Assembly: GCA_902766105.1 (NCBI GenBank)
Contig: CACXCI010000032.1
Span: 1 to 64,000, forward strand
Origin: an uncultured bacterium
GTDB lineage: Bacteria; Cyanobacteriota; Vampirovibrionia; Gastranaerophilales; Gastranaerophilaceae
Reading direction: 5' to 3'
Length of the DNA stretch: 64,000 nt
A program made the position numbers and the translations under genes. The notes under the pieces are model-generated. The model made no database searches. It saw nothing but the letters and a program-made list of their open reading frames with translations, and was not told where the DNA came from. Each line of letters starts with the position of its first letter. The first letter of the stretch is position 1. Positions 15,633-23,712 of the stretch are shown here, one piece after another.

Positions 15633-16133
15633 CTATTCAGCAGCTTCTTCTGTTACTTCTTCTTCAATAGATTCTTTTACAACTTCAGAAGCCGTAACTG
15701 ATATAGCCAATTCACATTTAACTTTTGATGTTAATTTGATTAACATTGTGTAGTTACCAATTTTATTGATTGGAGCATTCAAAGAAACTGATTTTTTGTC
15801 AACTTCAATACCTGATTTTGCCAATAATTCTTCGGTCAATTTCTTAGTAGTAATTGTACCGAACAATTTGCCTGATTCACCTGCTTTAGCAGATAATTCC
15901 AACTTGCCGAATTTTTCGATTTGTTCAGCTTTTGCTAAAGCTTCTTGGTGTAATTTTTCTTGTTTAGCCTGAATTCTTGCAATATTTTTTTCTCTGTTAG
16001 CCAAAGCTCCAGGTGTTGCAATTTCAGCAGACCCGTTAGCTAATAAAAAGTTTCTGGCATAACCGTCTTTAACGTTTACTACATCACCGACTTCACCTAA
16101 GTTTTGAACTTCTTTCTTCAATATAACTTGCAT
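15633..16133 (-). CDS. rplI: 50S ribosomal protein bL9
   Basis: 166 aa. The N-terminal domain MQVILKKEVQNLGEVGDVVNV-KDGYARNFLLA is the textbook bL9 signature. A connecting helix rich in Lys/Glu/Ala spans about 45-80, and the C-terminal domain contains GKLFGTITTKKL. A 15-residue acidic tail (ESIEEEVTEEAAE) extends beyond the usual 148-150 aa. AAGGAG lies before the ATG. Transcribed alone, with its own terminator, rather than with rpsF-rpsR-dnaB as in many bacteria. Confidence 0.97.
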   Translation of the reverse strand: MQVILKKEVQNLGEVGDVVNVKDGYARNFLLANGSAEIATPGALANREKNIARIQAKQEKLHQEALAKAEQIEKFGKLELSAKAGESGKLFGTITTKKLTEELLAKSGIEVDKKSVSLNAPINKIGNYTMLIKLTSKVKCELAISVTASEVVKESIEEEVTEEAAE

Positions 16134-16233
16134 TTTATATTTCTCCTTTTCTATTTATATTCGTGCATGTAGCTTCACACTACAACAAACATATTAAAAA
16201 GCCAATAGTTTTATAAATTTTGTTAAAATCATT

Positions 16234-17040
16234 TTAGCCTAACAGTATAAGACTCAACCAAATAAACAAAATGCCTGAAATAATTCCGACAATAGACAAG
16301 TGCCAATTTCCGTACTCTTTTGCCAACGGCAACAAGGTATCAAAGGAAATATACGTCATTATTCCCGCAACCGCAGCCATCAAAACACCAACCAGTACAT
16401 TTGGGACAAACAATCCGAATATCAGCATTCCAACCAACGCACCTATTGGTTCTGTTATACCGGATAATGCTGCGTATAACATTGCATAACGCTTTTTACC
16501 GGTTGCATGATATATAGGCAGAGCAACAGCAATCCCTTCAGGAATATTATGAATAGCAATCGCAAATGCAACAGATAATCCTAGGGTTATATTTTGAGTT
16601 GTAGTTAAAAATGTCGCCATCCCCTCAGGAAAATTATGAACACATATTGCTATAGCCGTCAAAAAGCCTGCTCTTTGCAATTTGTAATGGTTATGAGAAT
16701 ATGCTTTTGGATCATCCGGATTTAATAATTCATCCGTATCAACGTGATCCGGTAAAAAATAATCTATCAATACAGAAACCAAAATTCCTGCAACAAAACC
16801 AGCAAATACCAACCACTGATATGAATTGGCAAAATTATTTTTTAACAATGCTTCAGAATTTGGAATAATATCTACAAATGAAATGAATATCATTACACCG
16901 GCAGAAAAACCCAAACCCAATGACAATGTTTTTAAATTATCCTTTTTTGTAACAAAAGCAATAATTCCGCCAATAGCGGTGGTCAAGCACGCTAACATTG
17001 TCAGAGAAAAAGCAATTCCGAAATTATTTTGAATATTCAT
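16234..17040 (-). CDS. ZIP-family metal transporter (ZupT-like)
   Basis: 268 aa with eight predicted membrane helices. The ZIP signature helices are seen as ICVHNFPEGMATF (helix IV) and IAIHNIPEGIAVALP (helix V); helix II has VDIIPNSEAL. A His/Asp loop (DHVDTDELLNPDDPKAYSHNHYK) between helices III and IV is the usual cytoplasmic metal-binding loop. It imports zinc or other divalent metals. The ATG at 17040 follows AAAGGA; a TTG seven codons earlier is possible. Monocistronic. Confidence 0.88.
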   Translation of the reverse strand: MNIQNNFGIAFSLTMLACLTTAIGGIIAFVTKKDNLKTLSLGLGFSAGVMIFISFVDIIPNSEALLKNNFANSYQWLVFAGFVAGILVSVLIDYFLPDHVDTDELLNPDDPKAYSHNHYKLQRAGFLTAIAICVHNFPEGMATFLTTTQNITLGLSVAFAIAIHNIPEGIAVALPIYHATGKKRYAMLYAALSGITEPIGALVGMLIFGLFVPNVLVGVLMAAVAGIMTYISFDTLLPLAKEYGNWHLSIVGIISGILFIWLSLILLG

Positions 17041-17342
17041 ACAGTGTAAATCCTTTTGCAAATCAATAATAACACAAAAACAAATATATAAAACCTTATT
17101 TTATCAACAGCATGCAAAAGCATCCTAAGCGGATGCCTTTTAAGGATGCTAATACTGATATTGTTAAGTTTTGTTAACAAATACACTAAAGACACACAAT
17201 GGCTGAAACCATGATTTTGACATGATTTCAGCCACATTTACAATTAGGCAGAATATACATTAAAAAATATTTTGGACATGAACATAAACTAGAGTAAAAT
17301 TAAATTATGCTCATATTACGAGCTATTTTCTTGTAGAGGTGA
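17041..17342. repeat. intergenic gap with AGCATCCT inverted repeat
   Basis: AGCATCCT (17119-17126) and AGGATGCT (17143-17150) flank GCGGATGCC. A TTTGTTAACAAA palindrome is at about 17171-17182, similar to but one base longer than the regulatory TTTGTWACAAA. GATTTTGACATGATTTCAGCC and the reverse GGCTGAAACCATG nearby form another short inverted repeat. The promoter of yggS must lie near the right end. No gene seen. Confidence 0.4.
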
Positions 17343-17345
17343 ATG

Positions 17346-18008
17346 ATGTACGAAACAATTAGGGGCAATCTTTTACATATACAAGAAGAAATCGCACCTT
17401 GTAAACCCAAAATAATTGCAGTAACAAAGTATTTCGATAAAGAAGCCATAGAAGCTGCGTATGAAGCAGGTATTCGGGACTTTGGAGAATCAAGAGTTAT
17501 TGAGGCAACGGAAAAGATTAATTCTTTACCCGATGCAATAAAAACCAATTCAACCTTTCACTTTATCGGTCATTTGCAGACAAATAAAGTTAAACAGGCC
17601 ATTAAGGTTTTTGAATACATCCACTCGGTTGATTCTGTAAAATTAGCTCAATGTATCTCGCAACACGCAGAAGAAATCGGAAAAGTTCAAAAAGTGCTTA
17701 TTCAGATAAATAATGCCAATGAAGAACAAAAATTCGGATTTTCAAAAGCTGATTTATTTAAAAACTTTGAATTAATAAAAAACTTTCAGAATATAGATAT
17801 CGTAGGGGTTATGAATATGGCTCCGTTAGGTATTGAAGAGAGAGAAATATCAAGATTATTTAAAGAAATTGTCAAAATAAAAGAAGACTTAGAGAAAGAA
17901 TTTGACTGCAATTTGAAAGAAATTTCAATGGGAATGAGCCAAGATTACAAAATTGCAGCTCAAACAGGGGCGACAATGCTTAGGATAGGTAGAAAATTAT
18001 TTAAGTAA
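17346..18008 (+). CDS. PLP homeostasis protein YggS/PROSC family
   Basis: 220 aa, a single-domain PLP-binding TIM-barrel protein with no known catalytic activity; it buffers pyridoxal phosphate. Lys of IIAVTKYF binds PLP; GESRV, TFHFIGHLQTNK, QINNANEEQKFGF and MGMSQDYKIAAQTGATMLRIGRKLF are all family blocks. Two ATGs are adjacent (17343, 17346); the second has AGAGG 6 nt upstream. Followed after 18 nt by sepF, the arrangement usual in Cyanobacteria and Gram-positives. Confidence 0.93.
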   Translation: MYETIRGNLLHIQEEIAPCKPKIIAVTKYFDKEAIEAAYEAGIRDFGESRVIEATEKINSLPDAIKTNSTFHFIGHLQTNKVKQAIKVFEYIHSVDSVKLAQCISQHAEEIGKVQKVLIQINNANEEQKFGFSKADLFKNFELIKNFQNIDIVGVMNMAPLGIEEREISRLFKEIVKIKEDLEKEFDCNLKEISMGMSQDYKIAAQTGATMLRIGRKLFK

Positions 18009-18026
18009 TAAACGGAGGAAAAAAAG

Positions 18027-18542
18027 GTGGCAGCAATAATTGACGGGTTCAAAAAATTTGCAAATTACGTAGTTGAAGGTATCGGTGGAGAAAGTCCATT
18101 TTCCGAACTGGCAGACGAAGATCAATATGAAGATGATTATGGCTATGAAGAAGATGGCAGCGCAATCAGAGAAATTGCACCTTCTTATGCACCAATTACA
18201 GAAAAACACGTAGAACCAAAAGTAGTAAGCCACCCAAGCATAAATAGAGGCGGTAATGAAATTATAACAATTGAACCACGCTCTTTTGATGATGCTGCTG
18301 CAATTGTTCAACATCTTAAAGACAGAAAAATCGTTATGTTAAACTTGCACCTTTTGGATAAAGAACAATCTCAAAGAACAATCGATTTTGTTTGCGGTGC
18401 ATCTCACGCATTAAACGGAAATCCTAAGAAGGTTGGCGATGTGTTCGTATTTGCTCCAAGCAACGTAACATTATCACAAGAAATTCAACAACCTCAACAA
18501 AGCAAATTTGACGATACTATGTGGAGAACATCTCTGCAATAG
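18027..18542 (+). CDS. sepF: cell division protein SepF
   Basis: 171 aa with a GTG start behind GGAGG. SepF binds the FtsZ tail and the membrane and shapes the division septum. An N-terminal amphipathic helix (IIDGFKKFANYVVEGIG) can insert in the membrane, an acidic linker follows (25-65), and the C-terminal SepF domain has ITIEPRSFDDAAAIVQHL, RKIVMLNLHLLDKEQSQRTIDFVCGASHALNG and VFVFAPSNV. Operon with yggS; a terminator follows at 18581. Together with ftsQ and the mur genes further on it gives a typical cyanobacterial-style divisome. Confidence 0.95.
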   Translation: MAAIIDGFKKFANYVVEGIGGESPFSELADEDQYEDDYGYEEDGSAIREIAPSYAPITEKHVEPKVVSHPSINRGGNEIITIEPRSFDDAAAIVQHLKDRKIVMLNLHLLDKEQSQRTIDFVCGASHALNGNPKKVGDVFVFAPSNVTLSQEIQQPQQSKFDDTMWRTSLQ

Positions 18543-18580
18543 ATAATCTTGGTATGAGAAGAGAGATAGTTTAGATAAAT

Positions 18581-18607
18581 AAGCGGGTTATACCCGCTTT
18601 TTCTTTT
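18581..18607 (+). terminator. terminator of yggS-sepF
   Basis: AAGCGGGT/ACCCGCTT with a 3-nt loop followed by TTTCTTTT. Confidence 0.85.
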
Positions 18608-18695
18608 AAGTGTACTTTTAACATTTATTAACAAATATACTATATTTAATCATTTTGTTATTTAATGAAATTAGTTACTAATCGGAGATAACATA

Positions 18696-18941
18696 ATGAA
18701 TTTAAAAATTACCCCTAACAAAGCTAAAACATATCATATTACAATTAATCATAATACCAAGACAAACAGAAAAAAAACCTTATTATTTAATGAGGTAATG
18801 GATGTAGTCAAAGCTCATCAAGTTACTGCCAACCTAAATACCGGAACAGGCATAATAGAATTATCTTCAGCAACAAAAGAAATTCTTTATGAACTTAAAA
18901 ATTTAGGCATTAAATACAGCAAAAATAGTGGTGTTATTTAA
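18696..18941 (+). CDS. small hypothetical protein
   Basis: 81 aa, basic N-terminus, beta-rich then helical (NEVMDVVKAHQVTANLNTGTGIIELSSATKEILYELKNLGIKYSK). CGGAG lies 8 nt before the ATG. The alternating strand-helix pattern suggests a small alpha/beta fold, but I recognise no family. Its end overlaps the 3' end of ffh by 8 nt in convergent orientation. A TTATTAACAAATATAC stretch about 60 bp upstream only partly resembles the TTTGTWACAAA sites. Confidence 0.5.
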   Translation: MNLKITPNKAKTYHITINHNTKTNRKKTLLFNEVMDVVKAHQVTANLNTGTGIIELSSATKEILYELKNLGIKYSKNSGVI

Positions 18942-20334
18942 ACTTTACTTTTGGTTTAACACCCTTCATCATGTTCATAGCCTTAACCATGGCTTTTTTG
19001 TCGTTTAGTTTATTTTTACCAAAGCCGCCAAACATTTTTTGTAATTTGCCCATACCTCCCATCATTTGGCGCATTTGTTCAAACTGTTTAACATACAAAT
19101 TAACAGTGTGCAAATCCATACCGCAACCCTGAGCTATACGTTTTTTACGGCTTGTGTTCATAAGTTCGGGATATTCACGCTCTTCAGGTGTCATACTTTG
19201 TATAAAAACTTCAATCTTTTTAAACTCTGTATCTGTAGCATGAGAAATTTTTTCTCTGTCAGATTGTTTAATATTTATCCCCGGAATCATGCCTAATATT
19301 TGATCCATTGAACCAAACATCTTCATTTGTTTTTGCATATTTAAAAAGTCATTATAAGAAAATTCGGCTTTTTGCATTTTTTCCTGCATTTTTAAAGCTT
19401 CTTTTTCATCAAAAACTTCCTGAGCCCTTTCAACGAGAGAAACAATATCTCCCATTCCTAAAATTCTTGTTGCCATACGTTCAGGATAGAAATCTTCCAA
19501 AGCATTCAGTTTTTCACCCGTACCGGTCAATTTAATAGGTTTTCCCGTACAATGAACAACAGATAATGCCGCACCGCCCCTGCTATCACCGTCTAATTTA
19601 GTTAAAACAAGACCTGTCAAACCTATTTGAGCATCAAAATTTTCGGCTACATTTACAGCTTCCTGACCGGTCATAGCATCAATTACAAGGAGTTTTTCTT
19701 GAGGTTGATAAACTCGATCAATAATCAAAAGCTCTGCCATCATTTCAGTATCAATTTGTAAACGACCTGCCGTATCTAATATCAATACATTAAACCCGTT
19801 TTCTTTTGCATAACTTATAGCCTGTCCTACTATATTTTGAACATCAACAGAACCATCAACCGAGAAAACTTCACAGCCAATTTCTTTACCCAATGTTTTT
19901 AACTGAGAAATAGCAGCAGGTCTATAAACATCACATGCAACAAGCAAAGGATTTTTACCTTCTTTTTTAAGTTTAACCGCAAGTTTTGCAGATGATGTAG
20001 TTTTACCTGAGCCTTGCAAACCAAGCATCATAATCAAGCTCGGATGTCCGGATAAATCAAGAGGTTTTAACTCTTTACCCAGCAATTCTACAAGCTCGTC
20101 ATTGACAATTTTAACTAATTGCTGAGAAGGATTAACTCCCTGCAAAACATTTTCACCTTCAGCTTTATCCTTAATTGAAGAAATAAAAGACTTAACAACA
20201 CGCAAATTTACATCAGCTTCCAATAATGCACGCCTTATTTCTCTTAGTGCATCTTGCATGTTATCCTGAGTCAATTCCTGAGAATGAGTTTTTGCAATTA
20301 TATTTTGAAGTTTTTCCGCTAAATTATCGAACAT
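18934..20334 (-). CDS. ffh: signal recognition particle protein Ffh
   Basis: 466 aa. The SRP54 GTPase binds signal sequences of nascent membrane proteins with 4.5S RNA and docks on FtsY. The N domain (1-90) is followed by the G domain with G1 GLQGSGKTT (105-113), DTAGRLQID and TKLDGDSRGGAALS, then the Met-rich M domain from about 300 (MQKQMKMFGSMDQILGMIPG, MRQMMGGMGKLQKMFGGFGK). Monocistronic here. Full length and intact. Confidence 0.97.
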   Translation of the reverse strand: MFDNLAEKLQNIIAKTHSQELTQDNMQDALREIRRALLEADVNLRVVKSFISSIKDKAEGENVLQGVNPSQQLVKIVNDELVELLGKELKPLDLSGHPSLIMMLGLQGSGKTTSSAKLAVKLKKEGKNPLLVACDVYRPAAISQLKTLGKEIGCEVFSVDGSVDVQNIVGQAISYAKENGFNVLILDTAGRLQIDTEMMAELLIIDRVYQPQEKLLVIDAMTGQEAVNVAENFDAQIGLTGLVLTKLDGDSRGGAALSVVHCTGKPIKLTGTGEKLNALEDFYPERMATRILGMGDIVSLVERAQEVFDEKEALKMQEKMQKAEFSYNDFLNMQKQMKMFGSMDQILGMIPGINIKQSDREKISHATDTEFKKIEVFIQSMTPEEREYPELMNTSRKKRIAQGCGMDLHTVNLYVKQFEQMRQMMGGMGKLQKMFGGFGKNKLNDKKAMVKAMNMMKGVKPKVKFK

Positions 20335-20433
20335 TTTTATATCCCTTAAAATACTGTATAATTAAATATTAGCATAAACACTTTAATTTTACCCGACAAT
20401 ATGATAAAATAATAAATATACGAGGAGTTTATT

Positions 20434-20913
20434 ATGAAAAAGATATTAACATTTATGATTATATCAGCTTTTATTACTATTCCTGCAATAGCACAGGTTA
20501 ATATGCCGGGTGAGCCTACATACGGAACACCAACAAAAACGACAACATCATCTTCGTCATATTACAAAAAGACATCTGCAGGCAATACTCAAAATAATTA
20601 TCCAAAAGCTAATATTGCGCAAACAACAAGCAGTACCTCTGGCGGAAGCTCAAAAGCAGCATTAGATTCTATGGCAATGGCAGCATTAAAAGCAGCAGAA
20701 AGACACGATGAACAAAAAATGAACGAAATTATACAGAAAATGGTGAAAGCCGGAGCTGAAGGATTTAGCACCCCACAAATAATTTCAAAACAAACCCCGC
20801 ACTGTCCGCCAATAAGAATTGAAGTAAACGGTAAAAAAATGAGCGGCAGTAAATGTGCAATGTTTGGCTATCTGTACAAAGGCAAACAATATGATATTGG
20901 CTATTGCAAATAA
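20434..20913 (+). CDS. secreted hypothetical protein
   Basis: 159 aa. A signal peptide is clear: MKKILTFMIISAFITIPAIA with cleavage likely after AIA. A Ser/Thr/Gly-rich linker (25-80) is followed by a short helix-rich part, then a C-terminal module CPPIRIEVNGKKMSGSKCAMFGYLYKGKQYDIGYCK with three Cys. GAGGAG precedes the ATG. Periplasmic or surface location expected; no family recognised. Divergent from ffh. Confidence 0.6.
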   Translation: MKKILTFMIISAFITIPAIAQVNMPGEPTYGTPTKTTTSSSSYYKKTSAGNTQNNYPKANIAQTTSSTSGGSSKAALDSMAMAALKAAERHDEQKMNEIIQKMVKAGAEGFSTPQIISKQTPHCPPIRIEVNGKKMSGSKCAMFGYLYKGKQYDIGYCK

Positions 20914-21010
20914 ATATTAACATTTCTTTATAATAAACACATACACTGGCAAATAAAAATCTTTACCAATTTTTAGAAAAAAGTCAAACAGAAAAATTGG
21001 AGAATTTTAT

Positions 21011-21325
21011 ATGAAAACAAAAGCATTAAGTCCGGAAAATTTCAAAAATCTTGCAGCATACGCAAGAGCAAAAGGCTATGGTATCGGAAGTTTCAGACTT
21101 AAAGACGGTTCTTCCGTAAAAGTCTTAGCAGACACAAACAGCCATACAACTGAAATATATCAAGTTAAGCATGGTAAAATAATAGACCAAAAAAAATTTT
21201 CAGGTTTAGATGCAATTCCATACGCAGCAATGCATGTTTCAAGTTATGAAAAAGCTGCAGAAAGCGTTGAAGAATTGAACAAAGCCTGGGCTCAAAGTAT
21301 GTATAAAGAATGTGAGTTATTTTAA
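21011..21325 (+). CDS. small hypothetical protein
   Basis: 104 aa, cytoplasmic by sequence. It opens with MKTKALSPENFKNLAAYARAKGYGIGSFRLKDGS, continues with strand segments (VKVLADT, TTEIYQVKHGKIIDQKKFSG) and ends in a helix (YEKAAESVEELNKAWAQSMYKEC). TTGGAG lies upstream of the ATG. A strong terminator follows and is shared with fba on the other strand. Function unknown. Confidence 0.6.
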   Translation: MKTKALSPENFKNLAAYARAKGYGIGSFRLKDGSSVKVLADTNSHTTEIYQVKHGKIIDQKKFSGLDAIPYAAMHVSSYEKAAESVEELNKAWAQSMYKECELF

Positions 21326-21340
21326 AAAATTTTATATTGT

Positions 21341-21377
21341 AAAAGACCATTAAACAATTCGTTTAATGGTCTTTTTT
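21341..21377. terminator. bidirectional terminator
   Basis: AAAAGACCATTAAAC, AATTC loop, GTTTAATGGTCTTTTTT. A-run on the left and T-run on the right serve the gene ending at 21325 (+) and fba ending at 21402 (-). Confidence 0.85.
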
Positions 21378-21401
21378 ATTTGTAAATTTTGTTATTTACT
21401 A

Positions 21402-22361
21402 TTAGTCTTTAGCGTGTCCTGCTGTTCCTAAAACATCACGCATTTTGTGCATAACCATTTCTTTAACAGCTGTTCTGCCGGGACCCATATATTCTCTTGG
21501 GTCAAATTTTTCAGGATGTTCGATAAAGAACTCTCTGATTGTAGATGTCATCGCAAGTCTTAAATCTGTATCAATATTAATTTTTGCAACACCGTGTTTT
21601 GAAGCATAATTAAGCATTTCTTCAGGAACACCTTGAGCATCAGGCAAGTTACCGCCAAATTTATTACATTTTTCAACAAATTCTTTCGGAACTGAAGAAG
21701 AACCATGTAATACGATTGGGTAATCACCAAATCCTGCTTCTTTCAAAGCATCTTTAATTTCTTTAAGTCTTTCAAAGTCTAACTTAGCTTCACCTTTGAA
21801 TTTATAAGCACCGTGAGATGTTCCGATAGCAATAGCTAAAGAATCACAACCTGTTTGTTTTACAAATTCAACAGCTTCTTTAACATTAGTATATTTAGCA
21901 TCTTTAGAATCAACATTAACGTCATCTTCAACACCAGCCAATTTACCAAGTTCAGCTTCAACTGAAACTCCTCTTTGGTGAGCATATTCAACAACTTGTT
22001 TTGTTACTCTAACGTTTTCTTCAAATGGGAATCTTGAACCGTCAATCATAACAGATGAGAAACCGCCATCAATACAAGCTTTACAAATTTCAAAATCAGC
22101 ACCGTGGTCTAAGTGTAATGCGATAGGTACTGTAGTTGTAGCCAATGCTGCTTCAACCAATTTGATTAAGTATGTTTGGTTAGCATATTTTCTTGCACCT
22201 GCTGAAACTTGAAGAATGATAGGTGATTGAGTTTCTTCAGCAGCCTCTGCAATACCTTGTAAAATTTCCATGTTGTTAACATTGTAAGCACCAATAGCAT
22301 AACCGCCGGCAAGTGCTTTTTTGAACATTTCGTTTGTTCCGACTAATTTTCTTTCAGCCAT
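21402..22361 (-). CDS. fba: class II fructose-bisphosphate aldolase
   Basis: 319 aa zinc-dependent aldolase of glycolysis/gluconeogenesis (fructose 1,6-bisphosphate to DHAP and G3P). Seen: YAIGAYNVNNME, HLDHGADFE with the zinc and catalytic residues, SVMIDGSRFPFEENV, VEAELG, AIAIGTSHGAYKF (zinc His), IVLHGSSSVP (zinc His) and INIDTDLR. The insertion after the HGSSS loop (FGGNLPDAQGVPEE) is typical of the long class IIA/IIB bacterial enzymes. AAGGAG before ATG. Tagatose bisphosphate as substrate cannot be excluded. The ROK kinase gene upstream probably supplies hexose phosphate. Confidence 0.92.
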   Translation of the reverse strand: MAERKLVGTNEMFKKALAGGYAIGAYNVNNMEILQGIAEAAEETQSPIILQVSAGARKYANQTYLIKLVEAALATTTVPIALHLDHGADFEICKACIDGGFSSVMIDGSRFPFEENVRVTKQVVEYAHQRGVSVEAELGKLAGVEDDVNVDSKDAKYTNVKEAVEFVKQTGCDSLAIAIGTSHGAYKFKGEAKLDFERLKEIKDALKEAGFGDYPIVLHGSSSVPKEFVEKCNKFGGNLPDAQGVPEEMLNYASKHGVAKINIDTDLRLAMTSTIREFFIEHPEKFDPREYMGPGRTAVKEMVMHKMRDVLGTAGHAKD

Positions 22362-22435
22362 TTTGACTTTCTCCTTCTTTTATCTTGTCAGGATAGCAAT
22401 CCCGACCTACTTTCTTTTAATATCTACTCTAATCC

Positions 22436-22489
22436 GTCATTCTGAGATTCAAATATTAGGAGATTCTTCGCCTAAAGGCTCAGAATGAC
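22436..22489. repeat. GTCATTCTGAG palindromic element
   Basis: GTCATTCTGAG (22436-22446) and CTCAGAATGAC (22479-22489) are perfect 11-bp inverted ends. The inner sequence carries GATTCTTCGCC. The tail repeats GAATCGAAGAATCTC. A second motif, GGATAGCAATCCCGACCTAC, lies just left at 22391. Further copies of the family are at 27155, 43762, 44062 and 60933. Confidence 0.75.
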
Positions 22490-22582
22490 AAGAATCGAAG
22501 AATCTCAAAAATTATCATGTTCAATTTAGTACAAACATAATACTTGTGCAAGGGCAACATTAAAAGCTATGCCTCTATGCCT

Positions 22583-23530
22583 CTATGATGCAAGCATACT
22601 TGCACCGATTACACCGGCACTATTGCCAAGCTGTGCAGGAACAATTTGAACAGAATTACGCTGAACAACCATAGCTCTTGATGCAACCGTTCTTCTTATC
22701 GGTTCTAACAACAAATCACCGCATTCGGCAACTCCGCCGCCTACAATAACTTTTTCGGGGTTTAAAAGATTGATTACACTAACCAAGCCCATACCAATAT
22801 ATTCACCCATAATTTCAAAAATTCTTTTTGCGACAGGATCACCTGCTTCCGCAGCTTTTGCAACAATATACGGCGTTATTTCACCATCACCTGCAAGTTC
22901 TCTGAATTTTGCGGATTTTCCGCCTTTTAAATATTCATAAGCCATGGCAACAATAGAAGGACCTGATGCGAAAGCTTCTAAACATCCGGTATCTCCGCAA
23001 CCACAAATTGGTCCGCCATGAGTTTGAAGTTTGATATGTCCTATTTCCCCTGCAGCATTAGCCGCACCTCTGACAAGTTGTCCGTTTATAACCAAGCCTG
23101 AACCTATACCTGTGCCAACAGTTATACAAACAAAATTTTCACAGCCTTTTCCTGCCCCGAATTTTAATTCACCCAAAGCTGCACAACGAACATCATTATC
23201 AATTCTTGTCGGAATATGAAATTCATCTTCTATCATCTTTGCAATAGGTACATTAACCCACCCCGGAATATTTGGAGCTAATTTTACAACACCTGTTTTA
23301 TAATCAACTTGACCTGGAAAATCAAAACCAATACCTTGAATATCTTTTTCTGTAGTATTAGTTTCTCTCATCAAATCTTTTATTGATTGTTTTATATTGT
23401 TTACAGTATATTCATAACCCATATTTGCATAAGTTGGAACACTGTTTGAATAAATTATCTTACCATTTTCATCAACCAAAGCTATTTTTACATTAGTTCC
23501 GCCAACATCAATACCAATTCTTTTTGCCAT
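22583..23530 (-). CDS. ROK family sugar kinase (glucokinase type)
   Basis: 315 aa from ATG 23530 (AAGGAG 8 nt upstream); the frame is open further but without support. The ATP-binding IGIDVGGTNVKIALVD starts the protein; the ROK signature continues with ICGCGDTGCLEAFASG, the three-Cys zinc site with an upstream His, and VIVGGGVAECGDLLLEP. The length and ExGH (GEIGHIKL) motif fit bacterial ROK glucokinase; fructokinase or N-acetylmannosamine kinase are alternatives. Feeds glycolysis, next to the aldolase gene. Confidence 0.88.
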   Translation of the reverse strand: MAKRIGIDVGGTNVKIALVDENGKIIYSNSVPTYANMGYEYTVNNIKQSIKDLMRETNTTEKDIQGIGFDFPGQVDYKTGVVKLAPNIPGWVNVPIAKMIEDEFHIPTRIDNDVRCAALGELKFGAGKGCENFVCITVGTGIGSGLVINGQLVRGAANAAGEIGHIKLQTHGGPICGCGDTGCLEAFASGPSIVAMAYEYLKGGKSAKFRELAGDGEITPYIVAKAAEAGDPVAKRIFEIMGEYIGMGLVSVINLLNPEKVIVGGGVAECGDLLLEPIRRTVASRAMVVQRNSVQIVPAQLGNSAGVIGASMLAS

Positions 23531-23600
23531 TAACTCTTTCTCCTTCTTAAAAATATACTTATATTCTAACTTAAACATACCTATTTGAAAATTGTAAACA

Positions 23601-23654
23601 TTTGTAACAAAAAAGATATTCATGTTTAAAGTTTTATACCCCAAAAGCCGTAAT
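23601..23654 (+). promoter_or_regulatory. TTTGTAACAAA palindrome with sigma-28-like promoter
   Basis: TTTGTAACAAA (23601-23611), CATG at 23621, then TAAAGTTT (23627-23634), a 12-nt spacer and GCCGTAAT (23647-23654). The boxes are close to the FliA consensus TAAAGTTT-N11-GCCGATAA. The gene starts 59 nt further on, behind GAAAGGA. Confidence 0.6.
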
Positions 23655-23712
23655 ACTACATGAAAACACGTAAAGTTACGAAAAGTGCAACAAATCAAAC
23701 GAAAGGAAAACA